The position numbers and the translations under genes were made by a program. 64,000 bases of DNA, from contig OX485805.1 of the NCBI GenBank assembly GCA_950295325.1, positions 2,916,501 to 2,980,500 of the forward strand, written 5' to 3'. The notes beneath the pieces were generated by a model, which was given only the letters and a program-made list of their open reading frames with translations, searched no databases and was not told where the DNA came from. Positions 33,308-44,449 of the stretch are shown piece after piece (the first letter of the stretch is position 1; the number at the start of each line of letters is the position of its first letter). The stretch is from Polytrichum commune (Eukaryota; Streptophyta; Polytrichopsida; Polytrichales; Polytrichaceae).

Positions 33308-35805
33308 AGGCACCACAGGCTTTGGCTTGGTGGTTAGGGCTCATGGCCCCCAATGAGGAGGTTGTGGGTTCTATTCCCCATGCCGGCGTGGTGCTCACCA
33401 CCTTAGTACACCCAACTATGGTGGGGGGTCCTTGGACCTTGTTGTATGGGTACCTCAAAGCCCTTTGGGGGGATACCATGTCCGGTGTCTTCAAGGCACT
33501 AGTGGCTAGCTAGGAACTAGTATAGTGTCTCACTATAGTGTCCATCTTCGAAAGGGGAGAGTAGTATTGTCCCTGTGAGCCACAATCACCCCCACCCTTC
33601 AATTGCGTCCTAGTCCGGGTGGGAGATCATGTGCCACATCCTAAACCTAACATTCTCATAAGCAAATGCAAATTCAATCCATGTGGAGTGGGAGAAGTGG
33701 TGTGTTTAACACCTTTTTATTAAAACACTTCAATCATTCACAATGAATCGTGAAACTCATGACAATTCTTGGAATCCTACCACATCCATTAAATCCTAGA
33801 CCTAATCGTCCACCCCTCCAATCCTTCTGTCTACCACATCTGCCCAGCTCATCACCACAGTGTTGTCACCTTTGTAAGACAACCCCTGCAACAACAAAGG
33901 AATTGCAAGTCCCGTAATCGACGAAGCTCCCTGGAGCTGGCGGCTTCGCAGTCTTCCTAGGCAGCCCGTACCTCCTTCAAAATTCCCACGAGAAGCATGT
34001 AAGGGGTCACCCTTTCTCCACCTGTAGCCAGACCAATCCTTCTTTGCTTACGCTAGTTGGCTGTTACGGAAGATCTTGTTCCCAGCAGCACTGCTAATCG
34101 CCCTCAAAGGGGACTTCCCGCAGCATGGACGCTCAAGCAGGAAACAAAGAAAATAACTCGGGTACGCCGACAGCCTGTGAGCACTTGGTTGATGGCACTG
34201 ATTGCCTCAGGCTCATTATTAGTCTCGCAATTGCAGAGCTTTCAGAGATTACCCACTGCAACGATGATTTAAATTGCCTCCTTGACGCCTTGTTTTCGGC
34301 GCTACAATTTCGGCTGGTCACTTCCACATTGTGTTGTCTCTTGCAGCTCATAAGCATCATGAGCCACTTCTGGTTGCCACCTGAGCCACATTCTCACCAA
34401 CTGTAGGGTCCACACTCTTCCGCGTGTCCTAACTCTAGCAACCATCAACCCTCGAGGCCAAACCTAGGTGCCCAGGTTCTCCCTGATCTGCCGGTTCAGA
34501 ATTAATTGACTGTTGCTGCGAAGAAAGGAAAATCCCACTCCTCATTCTTCTACACCCACCCAAGTAACCCACGGCACTTTCCCTTGGCCTCTCAATCATG
34601 AACCTCAAATCAAAGATTGCTTCCACCAAATGTTTTCTGTTTCGGTGACTAGGTGGCAATGCTTCAAATCTCACCAAACTTGTGGCACCGATGAAATGGT
34701 TGCGCCGAAATCGTGTGCATGAATGTTGTTCCCGCACAAGAATGAATGTTTCTTCCTGTCCGCAGCTCATCTCCTTCGCTATTCGGTGCGAGACTTGGCG
34801 CCGTGAAACGCTTGCTTCCCAGGTGCCTTTTCTCTCTACCTTCCCTGACCATCAATCTTCCCTCATTCAACCAATCCTGAGCCACAAACACTCGTACACG
34901 CGCTACTAGATCCGCTAAACTTCACAGGAAAGACTGAGCATGACGTTGCTCCGCAATCTGAGCACAACTTCGAGATCTGCAACGGCTTCTGATGTGATAG
35001 TGGCGAGCGATTTCGAAGGTTTTGTGGAGCCCCGCTCTCTCATCAGCGGCTCATCCACTCGCCTGCCGCAACCCACTATGCCAGGAAGCCACATCCCACC
35101 GCGACAAGGCTTCGCCCTCACGCCGGGTTTTCTTTCTCCCCCCTTCTCCAGCCGCACTCTCTTTTCTCTACTCTCTACCTTGCCTTGACTCAGAATAGGG
35201 CTTCCGCCTCCTTCTCTCCCTCTCTATCCATACCCTTCATGCATCAATCCCCAGTGAAGCAAGGCTTCGCCTCTCCTTTCGAGTTTTCTCTCCTCCTACT
35301 TACATAAATGAGGCTCCTCTTTCTTGCCTCCCGAGACCCCTCCAAGCTTCTCCCTTTTTTCTCGCGTTGTCCGGCATCTTTCGGGCCGTCCGAAAAGAAA
35401 AACGTGGTTAGGCCTCTTTCCTTGGCCCTTCCCCTTGTAAGACTCCACTTCCCCATTTCCTTAGTTAATTTTACCTCCCCCTAGAACTCACATTTAATTA
35501 CTTACTTGACCCACCATTAATTCTCCTAGGCCTCTTACCTTACATAACTCCTAACTCACCACTTAACTCAATTAAATCTAGACTTTAACTCCTCACCCTT
35601 TTTCTTATCTTTTTTACTACTCAAGAAAGCACAATATTAAGGTTTTAGTAATTTTTATGGTTAAGTCTTCATGTGGGCACAATTTTGGGCTCACAGTCCC
35701 AATGTCCCCTTGTCCGGTGGGCATCAGGTCATTGACATTACGAGCAGACACTTTATTCACACCGGCCCCTTGCTAAAAAGGGACTGGAGTTTCTATCTAT
35801 CTATC
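33308..35805 (+). mobile_element. tRNA-derived SINE, interrupted by a solo LTR
   Basis: Box A TGGCTTGGTGG (33323-33333) and box B GGTTCTATTCC (33367-33377) give a tRNA-like head. The 3' end is a (TATC)n tail ending at 35805. The 13-bp target duplication TGAGCACGAATCA is exact at 33295-33307 and 35806-35818. Without the LTR inside it, the element is about 366-371 bp (33308-33573 plus 35701-35805). Confidence 0.7.
33574..35695. mobile_element. Solo LTR, 2.1 kb
   Basis: Begins TGTGAGCC and ends GGCTCACA (8-bp inverted ends, TG...CA). It is flanked by the 5-bp target duplication GTCCC (33569-33573 and 35696-35700), as expected for an LTR retrotransposon. No internal coding region, so it is a solo LTR left by recombination. 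Numerous short ORFs inside are not genes. Its orientation cannot be fixed. Confidence 0.75.
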
Positions 35806-36374
35806 TGAGCACGAATCATCAACCACCCTTGTATGCGTCCTTGTCCGGGTGGGGAATCCTCCGTCACACAACTTAGGTTATCATTCATGGGCCGTCGATT
35901 TTTTTTCGGAAAAAAAAATCAAAAATATTGACAAGATCTTGGCCGTTAGATTGGAGGGGTTGTTTTGAACAAGGAATAAAGTGGGATGCTCCTTCTTCCT
36001 TTGGACTTTGCCTTTGGAGGCTTCACATTGTCCTTGACCGAAGGCTCCAATGCCTATAGTTTATTGGCTATCTATTTTCAGCCCATTTCTTTTGGACTCT
36101 CAACAAAGTTTGGCCATTCAATCCCACGGCCTCTCGATTTGGACGGCCACAATGTGAAGCAACCCGTAGACCCAATGGCATCCCACGTGGAAACTATATT
36201 CCGGCAGAAGTAAAGATGAATTAGAGAGTCCTCTACAATATTCCGCTGGTCATAGGGTGGCACATTTCCTTAACCCCTAATTTTCAAAGAGGCCAAAAGT
36301 GACAATATGTCAAAGAGCAAAGGTCACATGGCCAAGCTAAACCTGGGTCACGCCCGGGAGGCATGTAGTACTAA

Positions 36375-36975
36375 GGGCCACTTCACACATGAGCCAAGAG
36401 CGGTGACCTTGTAATGGTGAGGACCCTTGACTCTCATCCAAAGGCCGTACCATGGGTGTTGGGAAAGCCATTTTATGTAGTCTTGGGCCCTCAAGCATAG
36501 TGTGAAGTGAGAATGAACCATGTTGTAGGACCATTGCATATTTTGTTGGCGAAAAAAGAGGGGAGGATTTGGTTTGATATAATATGTCTCCAAGTTTATC
36601 AATTTAAGATAATTACTTGGTGGTGTTTGTCTGTCCTGGAATCTGTCTTGGAATCTATTATGGAATATGCCATGCAGTCGGTCCTGAAATCTGTCCTGCT
36701 GGATAAAATATTTAAAAAGTCATGGTCTCCCGAAATTTGCGTCAAGCCCACCTCTTGGAGGTGGGTCTGACGCAAATTCTAGTAGACCATGCACCCTTAT
36801 CCACAACCAGCCATGTAGGACTCCATGTAGACTTTTTATCCACGAACTTTTCTTTGGGCCTTTAGGCCTTCACCTCCTAGTGTGAAGTGAACTTAGACGG
36901 TCTCCGCCTTTTCGACCAATGAGAGCTCTTACATTGCCATGGTCAAGGGCCTCCAGCCTTGTGTGTGAAGTGGCC
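36375..36975. mobile_element. PIF/Harbinger-type MITE, family member 1
   Basis: A 601-bp element with inverted ends GGGCCACTTCACACATGAGC and (reverse complemented) GGGCCACTTCACACACAAGG, flanked by TAA (36372-36374 and 36976-36978). The corresponding site in copy A (near 10,020) has a single CTAAGGAGGG, an empty site, so the element inserted after the duplication. It contains a long hairpin at 36,721-36,791. Confidence 0.85.
36721..36791. repeat. Long hairpin inside the MITE
   Basis: CATGGTCT at 36721-36728 pairs with AGACCATG at 36784-36791. AATTTGCGTCAAGCCCACCTC-like sequence pairs with its near-complement across a four-base loop near 36756. The overall shape is a 71-nt imperfect hairpin of precursor-microRNA size. 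Confidence 0.6.
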
Positions 36976-37114
36976 CTAAGGAGGGGAATTGCCCATTATA
37001 CAAATGCGTATCTTAATCTCGAAATCGCCAAAAATGGCCCGGAAGTGTAACTTTATACTTCATAAAGAGCCGTGCATATATTTGAAGACAATGCGTATGA
37101 ATTAGATGCCAACT

Positions 37115-37675
37115 GCCAACTTTCTTCTACTCCCCACATATTGCACACTATAAATGTTAAACGTGTTATCTGGTAACAAAATGGTACTCCCTTCTTTGTA
37201 AATTTGACTCTATAAATGTTAACGAATGAAATACAACCATAATATGGATGATAAAAACTACACTACCAGTTACATTCCTCTCTCTCTCACCATCTTATAG
37301 TGACTTGCAATCTAGTTTTGGTACCATTAGAAGGTACATGGAATCACGTTCATGTGATGTGTCCAAGTATGTGGGTTTGTTGGTGCAGATTGAGAAATAT
37401 TTGCAAGGTGTGCATGCAGATGAATCTCACCAAAGAACCATGGATTCATACTTCACCTGTGATTTGTAAACTTGATATTGAATAAAGTTTTGATTGGTTT
37501 TACAATTTTATGAATGGTATTCTCTCACAAGGACTCTTCACAATTGCTTATATTTATAAATGTTAAGATTTGTATATTGCTCAAAAAAGTAATTTTATAA
37601 TTGTTAACTGTTAACACCTCTATAAATGTTAACTTTGATCCACTCCCGAGGGTTAACATTTATAGAGGGTAGACT
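37115..37675 (+). mobile_element. pogo-like fragment in copy B
   Basis: Absent from copy A. The right end, reverse complemented, reads CAGTCTACCCTCTATAAATG, and TATAAATGTTAA words recur near 37,150, 37,210, 37,557 and 37,620. These fit pogo/Emigrant-type ends and subterminal repeats. The left end appears truncated. It carries a small transposase tail (37,248-37,469). Confidence 0.5.
37248..37469 (+). pseudogene. Transposase C-terminal remnant with PIP-box-like end
   Basis: A 73-codon frame ending HQRTMDSYFTCDL. QRTMDSYF fits the PCNA-interaction consensus Q-x-x-[ILM]-x-x-[FY]-[FY], known at the C-terminus of pogo-type transposases. An AATAAA word follows about 15 bases after the stop. There is no catalytic region, so it is only a tail. 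The similar end of the frame at 32,682-33,134 supports a shared family. Confidence 0.4.
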
Positions 37676-37932
37676 GTCCTGGCAAGAGCTCCTCAATTCC
37701 AACCGACAAGTCATCACACCAACAGACTGCCAAACCGGGAAGGGTCCCGCATCAAAGTACCAGTGCCACGTGGATTAAATCAAATCTCAAAAACCCTAAG
37801 TCACTCTCGATTTAGTTTGCCACCTGGTTTCACATGTGTAAATTAGCTGCCAGAGCCTCACATCGCCAGGGAAGTCAAAAGAATAACTTGAATGCGTCAT
37901 GCTGACTTGTGATGGCCAGGAATATTAGACTT

Positions 37933-38752
37933 AATATTGTATTTAGTGTTATATGGTATTGGAATGTTATGGTGGTATTTGTTTTTAGTGACACTGCTCA
38001 TGAATAAGTTTACAGGTATTCTCATCCGAACATACTTTCAGCTCATCCAAATGGCAATTAGTGAAACAAAGTTTGGTATCTTTTGCATCCCAACACATTT
38101 GTAATGAAATATTGTCATGTTTGATGAAAGTTGGATGAAAAAACACTTCATAATTTGTGACAGTTATTGTAATATTGTAAGTCTATTATACCCTCTTTTT
38201 TTTTACATGGAATGAAAAATAACGTTAGATTTATATTAAGTGTTGGTAAGACTACACGAGTGGTTGACAATAAGCTTAGTATTGAGCAAGACAAATTGAA
38301 TTGGTGACACTAAATACAGTATTTGGTGTAGATTCCCAACACTCTTTGAGATGGGGCCCCACGAATATTTACCAAGGGTAGGGGGTCTACACCAAATATT
38401 GTATTTAGTCTCACCAATTTTGTTTGTCTTGTTCAATATTAATCTTAAGCCTTCCCCACAGTCTCACCAACAATCAATGTACACCTAACATTATTTGTCA
38501 TTTCTTGGACAATTTCTTGGGCAATATAGGTTTACAATGTTGTAGTTATTGTCACTTACTAATTGGTTTTTCATCCAAATTAGAATCATTCATGATAGTA
38601 TTTCATTGCACAAATGTTAGGATGCAGAACATACCAACAGTGGATGAGCTAAACGTGAATTGAATGACAATATTTGTAACCTTATTCATACGAAGCGTCA
38701 TTAAAAAAGTTACCACAATGACATAAACTACCATATGACATTAAATATAATG
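37933..38752. repeat. Foldback palindrome, copy B
   Basis: Counterpart of the palindrome at 10,471-11,295, with the same arms and centre (near 38,360). The partial right-arm copy also follows (about 39,110-39,420). Confidence 0.75.
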
Positions 38753-38889
38753 TTAGTATATTAAACACTTGACCTCCGTAGGGTTGTGGTAAATTCATCT
38801 CTGAATTTTGGGATTGAAACATCAAAAATAGACATTCCTATGCTATAGTATATTTGCTTGCGTTTTTGCCTCAATAATGGCCGCATACA

Positions 38890-39098
38890 TGGATTTTCAA
38901 ATGTCTAGGGACATTTTTGGGCATAATTAGTTGAGATCCTAGTGTTTCCAAGTCCGACCAGATACATGTTGACATCTTTTGGTTCTACTTTATTAGTTTG
39001 AGGTAATTTCTCTAAAGACCTCTAAAATGGCTAGTAATTTCTTGAAGTCTTGAACTTCAACCGGTTATTTCTCAAACTCGGATCAACCGGTTCAATTG
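38890..39098 (-). mobile_element. hAT-type short element relative, copy B
   Basis: Counterpart of 11,438-11,650, with the same core words, so it was present before the duplication. Confidence 0.45.
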
Positions 39099-39899
39099 TA
39101 AATATGATATTTAGTGTCACCAATTCTAATTGTCTTGCTCAATACTAATTGTAAACCGCAGTACAGTGTCACCAACACTAAATGTCAACCCAACATGATT
39201 TGTCATTCCTTGTAAATTTGTGGGGGGATTATGGATTTACAATGTTGCAATTACTGTCACTTACCAAGTGATTTTTCCATTCAATTTCCAATCATCCATG
39301 AAAGTAAATTTCATCACAAGTTGCTGACAAGAGAACGTAGAGCTTTGGCCAATGGATGAACTCATCCATCATCCATGACGATATTTGTTCGCTTGTTCAT
39401 AACCATATTATGAATAGTTCTAAAATATCATATTTTAGTGGTCATAAATGCTTCGATGGGGTCCCACATATGTTTAAGTACATAGTTAATATGAAATTTG
39501 TTAACTTTCACATGTGAAATGTGGATAATATAAGAAATTTTGATATAGAATGATGATAAATCATGGGAATTAAGGGTCCTAGGTTCTCAATCTCAAAGCC
39601 TAATCCATAGATTCATTAGCTTTTGTCTCCTTCACAACAATTTCTCACAAAAACCCTAAACCAAGGTGCATGATTTGTTTTCAATTAAGTTTACACCTCC
39701 TAATTACATGTGTATGGTGCAATCACTTGACCAAGGTATAATTGTTGCTTTCAAATTGTGAAACAAATCCAAGTTAGTAGATTGGGTTCTATCATAATTT
39801 GATTCAAATCATCAACATTATTTGAAAAATGTTGTACCCAATATTAAACAAGCAGTTTTTTAGAGCTATAAGGTTTGGATGATTATGGATCCTTTGATT

Positions 39900-40260
39900 A
39901 TCCAAAAATGTTGGAGAAAACACTATTCTTGCTACCTGATTGGAGTGCAAACTTTGCTAATGAGGAATAGCTAGAAAAATCAAAACTGACCAAGGAGTTT
40001 AAAAATTTGGCACTCCCCTTATCAAAACTAAATCTTGAACAAGATGAGATGCCATTTAAAATTTATTTAATAGAGGAAGGTGAAGTCATTATCGAAGCTG
40101 AATATTGCATGTCAAAGCTAGTTCATATGGCCTCGGGACAAAGAATAGTGCCACCTAGTTTTGACCTTAATGCATAGCCCTTAGACTCTTTAGATGTCGA
40201 TGAGAGACCTCCACATGTTGTGAAAGTGGCAAATGCTCAACATCATGCTTAACATTTTTG
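39900..40260 (+). pseudogene. Degenerate coding-like stretch, copy B
   Basis: Counterpart of 12,440-12,800. The frame through VPPSFDLNA, a stop, then SLDVDERPPHVVKVANAQHH is clearer here, yet still contains stops. Unrecognised family. Confidence 0.3.
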
Positions 40261-40661
40261 ATGGACAACCCATTCGAGTTTACTCCTTGCACATGTAATG
40301 AAACTGCATGCCTTATCGAAGAAGCTCAACACGATATTTGTTACTAATTTAAAGTGGCAACATCAACGGACTATGGATTCCTTCTCCGAGTTCACATAGA
40401 TCTCATGAGAAAAATTCGCATATTTACAAACGGATTTGGAAAAACATATGATTTTATATAAGTGGAAAAATATCTAATGTGTGATTTTCCACAAAGCACC
40501 TCATTTTCATGACAAAGAAGTCCAATTTGTCATATTCTTGAATATGTGATACCTCGATAATACCACATTTCTCGCGTTCTCAAAACGTGTCATATTAAAG
40601 AGGAAGGACTGTAGGTTTGTTGTGGATTCATCTCAAATGACCACGAGTGGACTGATTGGGT

Positions 40662-40677
40662 CTGTAACAGTGTAAAC
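40662..40677. other. Candidate hAT excision footprint
   Basis: The site equivalent to the hAT insertion in copy A reads CTGTAA CAGTG TAAAC instead of one clean CTGTAAAG. It looks like two imperfect target copies around five bases identical to the hAT terminus (CAGTG). Confidence 0.5.
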
Positions 40678-43600
40678 CTGAATTCCTGTGTCGAATCGAC
40701 TAAGAAAAAAATAGAAGTCGCTTCCTGCAGGTCAACGCGTTCTATTTCAAGGCGTTGCTTCTGCAAGGTGACGCTCGGTTGCGAAGATTGCCTCTCGCAC
40801 TCTCGCTCGTCTGCACAGTGGTAGGGGCTCAGCGCAAACAAGTGGGCGCCTAGCTGGCCTGGCAGTTCTTCGAGTGTGAAGCCATTAGTACGTGTGGCAA
40901 GATGTAGAAGTTAGTGTAACTTAAGTGCAACATGCGACTCATTTGGGAGGGCTTCAATACCATCATGTTGTATGATCTAATCTAAGCTACTCCTTATTGA
41001 GCTTTGAAGGACGTGGGAGGGAGGAGTCTCCAGCACCTTGTGCTTGCTGGGAGATCCGTTTGGATCGGTCTTAGCGAAAATCCATCAGCAGCTGGATCGA
41101 TCTTCAACATCACCATCACCATGTGAGTAGTAATGATCAAGCCACCGGCTTCATCGCCATCCTGCAAGTTTTTATGGTGGGCCGACATCTTCTGAAGTAG
41201 TATGTATGTGTATATACATGCTTGCTAATGATAAGACTAATTAATCGATTGGTGGTGCTTCGGATTGGAACCGGCCATGGTACTTTGTCATCATGTCGAC
41301 AAGTCTAGCGGAATCTTATAGAGCTTTTACATACAAGAAACAAACTAACCTTTTGCAAATTAAGAGTTGGAAGCCTGAGGTGTTGATATTGCTCGTTCCA
41401 CGAAATGGGTGGCATGAAGCTTAGTCAAGTTTTCCATGGGGGGTTTTACTTTCTCAAAGGAGCATGATTAGTTTACCGGCAATGGTCAGCATTTTGGTGC
41501 AGTCACAGAATCTGTAGTGTGGGATCCCTCGAAGCATTATTCATATTCACTGATAGACAGCCTAGTTGCGTGATGCTTCATTTTGGAACTGTGGCACTTT
41601 GTCACGTCGGCAAGTCTGGCTTCTGTTAACTCGCACTGATTCGTTTCGATTTTGATTGCGATCGAGCGAATGTCACCTTAATGCGCACTGTAATGTGACA
41701 TTATAGTGCGGCTTAAACATAAATTCAATCAAAACGCACTAATCTTTTGGATAAAGATTTGGAAGAGGTGCTTGTTTATTGATATTGGATCACAGAATGG
41801 AGTGAGCTGAATCTTAGCATCATGTGATGAGTAGTATGCGATGCATATATTGACGTGTGGATCCACTAGTCTCGCGTCAGATTACATAAAATTATCGATT
41901 GGAACTGGTGTAGTGGCTAGTCCTGATTGGGTTTCAGAGGAGTGGGATTGGTTGATTAGTTGAGGGGAATTAATGGATCACAGAATTATATATACTTTTT
42001 TGGAATAGCATACATACATAGATTAGCTTGAACACGCACGCACCAGTAGTGTCGTGAAATTAATTAAGCTGACTATTCTTCTACAGAAAAATTTGATGCG
42101 CCAGTCTGAAGAGTCTTACTGATTGCACAAGTATGTAAGAAAGCATTGAGCCGGTGTGCAATAATGCGAACCTGCTAGTTCTGGGACCTTGTTCGAACGG
42201 GGAGATCAGACCGCTAGTTTGAGAAATGACCCGGTTGAGTTTGAGAAATAGCGGGTTCAAATTCTTCAAGTCTTTAGGGAAAGTTGCGATCACTTTAGAG
42301 GAATGTGTAGAATATACTTCAATCTAAAAAGATGAAATCAAAAGACATTAACATGTAAGCAGTTGGACTTGGAAACACTTGATCTCAACAGACTTTGCCT
42401 AAAATCTCCGTGGATACAGTCTAGGACACGGCTTGTATATATAGAAAGAGTAGTAATTGACTAGGTATTAACACTTCATAACCTCATATGTCTCCGCCCA
42501 TAGCTGGTTCTTGAGTAGATCGTCGGCGGTCGTGTTTTTTTAGGTCCTTGCAGGGTGCTGTTAAACTGCATCTGATGCATTATAAGGTTATTGCATCTGA
42601 ACGTTGTTAGTGATGCCTAACACGTGAGTAGAAGAGGTTGAAATCATCAGCAATGAGCTTTGAAATTTGGATCTTCTAATTCCCATCTTCTCATGTTGTT
42701 CTACTTGAGTCACTGATGTCTATAGAAGCAGAACTAGCCTTGGACTCTAATGACTGCCTCAGATCTTCTGAACATTAAAACACGACAAAGTTAAGTTGGT
42801 ATGAACCCTACACGAGGATTTTGGACTTTTCACCTGACATTATAGAATTGTTCGTGAGATTATTATTGTTCGTGAGATTTCAATTTGTATCACAGCTGAC
42901 CTGTTCATATACACATATATATATATATGTATACATAATTTTACACTATAGATCCATATATGAGGGGGTGGAACTGCCAATTTTCGGGAGTTTGATACTT
43001 GGAGTTGACAAGTAGCTTTCATCCAAAGCATACCAAACAATCTTCAAGCTCTCAATAGAGTGAGCAAGTGTAAATGGAGGTATCGCGAGGGAATGATACC
43101 AAACGATTGAGCATTCATGACGAGCGAAATAATGCTTGAAAGCCGATTGGCTTGGGACCCGCAAAACAGTAGCTTGAGTATGGAGGTAGCTTAGGATTTT
43201 GACAGAGAGTTTCCTTGTAAAAAATGACTGAGCTTGGCATCGTCATTCCACACGGGATGCATCAAGCCGCCATGTAAGCATACTTAGCATGCTAAGTTCA
43301 AGCTCTCAGAATGAGAGCTCATTAATAAAGTCAAATTGAGTGCACGCGTTAGAAGCTCCCGGCCGCAAATGACAAGGATCCTTTGTTAGAGCTCTCAACT
43401 CGAGCTCTAGAGTAAAGGGGCCTTATTAGTCAAGTCGTGTCAATTTTACCGCATGTTTCCCCAGGTGATAAGTACCCAAAGTTCCCTGCGATTTGAATAT
43501 GACCACAGATTGTTGCAGAGCCTATATTATAGCTCATGTGAAATACACAGAATAGCTTCCATAGGTTACAGTTTCATTTGTGTAACCATACATCCTTTGA

Positions 43601-44449
43601 CCTATGTAGCTACTTGGAGCGACACTTTAGTTTCTTCTTAGATGCTGATATTTCTGGTGAGGATTTGTGGCAACGTCGTAATTAGTTGATAGCAGCTAGG
43701 CTCTTCTGTGAGTCTCAGATTTCCATTCTCGTGTCGAACTGTAGTAGTTTAGTTCATTGAATCTGAGGACTGGAAGTTGCATTCAGTCACAGTACTTCAT
43801 CCGTGTGTCTGTATCTGGTGGGGCTTACAACACAAGGGAATTGAACTTCAACACCTGTGCTCAATATCTAGGTTGAATGTAGATAGTACTACTGGTGAAA
43901 GGGGTACATCTCCCCCCATCCTAGATATGGTGACAGAGGTGATGAGCATTACAGCCGCTGTGCTAATGTTGCTGGATAACAACTTGAGGGCACATAAGTT
44001 AGATCAAAGCGCGTGTATTGCGACAATTATGCATTGGTCTTCTACATCTTCAATCTGATTGAAAATTTTTCATACAACTTAGCTAGCTACAGCCCACAGT
44101 CCTTCAATAGGGTGTGGCTTATGCAAATTGACTTGCTTGGAAAACTGTAACTGTCTACAATATGTATTCATCGAACTTCATATCCATGAAGTTCACAGCT
44201 TACTGTGTACATAAATTGTACTGAGGCACTGCCTGCATGCAATCTCAAAGAGTACTAGGCTGCCCAATTTGAAATAGCCTTAGCTTCAAACAAAATCAAT
44301 CTGAATCAGTACATTGACTCATGAAAGTTGCATGATGAGGTGGATCTGCCGCAGTTTATGGCAGCTCCGATCGGACTGGAACTAGTTCAGGAGCTGAAAT
44401 GCAACATTGGCATGCGTTACAGCGAAGTAATTTTTACCTGAATGCAAAT
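40678..44449 (+). promoter_or_regulatory. Upstream region of receptor kinase copy B
   Basis: Counterpart of 19,571-23,370 including the hAT-related repeat (about 42,180-42,415) and a longer alternating AT tract (42,910-42,935). No believable gene. Small frames here (for example minus 40,994-41,188) are conserved only because the duplication is recent. Confidence 0.4.

Larger units (their letters stand above)
33293..35888 (+). mobile_element. LTR remnant split by a SINE
   Basis: The remnant consists of 33293-33307 (TGTGAGCACGAATCA) and 35819-35888. Joined conceptually, it resembles the first 85 or so bases of the solo LTR at 33574 (shared words CACCCTT, GCGTCCT and GTCCGGGTGGG). It therefore seems to be the start of a related LTR, cut off exactly where duplication copy B begins. 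Confidence 0.5.

Noticed and set aside
33574-35695. Numerous ORFs of 60-110 codons on both strands
   Set aside because: They lie within a solo LTR with GC-rich sequence, have no domains, and overlap in opposite directions.
37248-37469. Stand-alone small gene
   Set aside because: Better explained as the tail of a pogo-like transposase next to matching terminal motifs.
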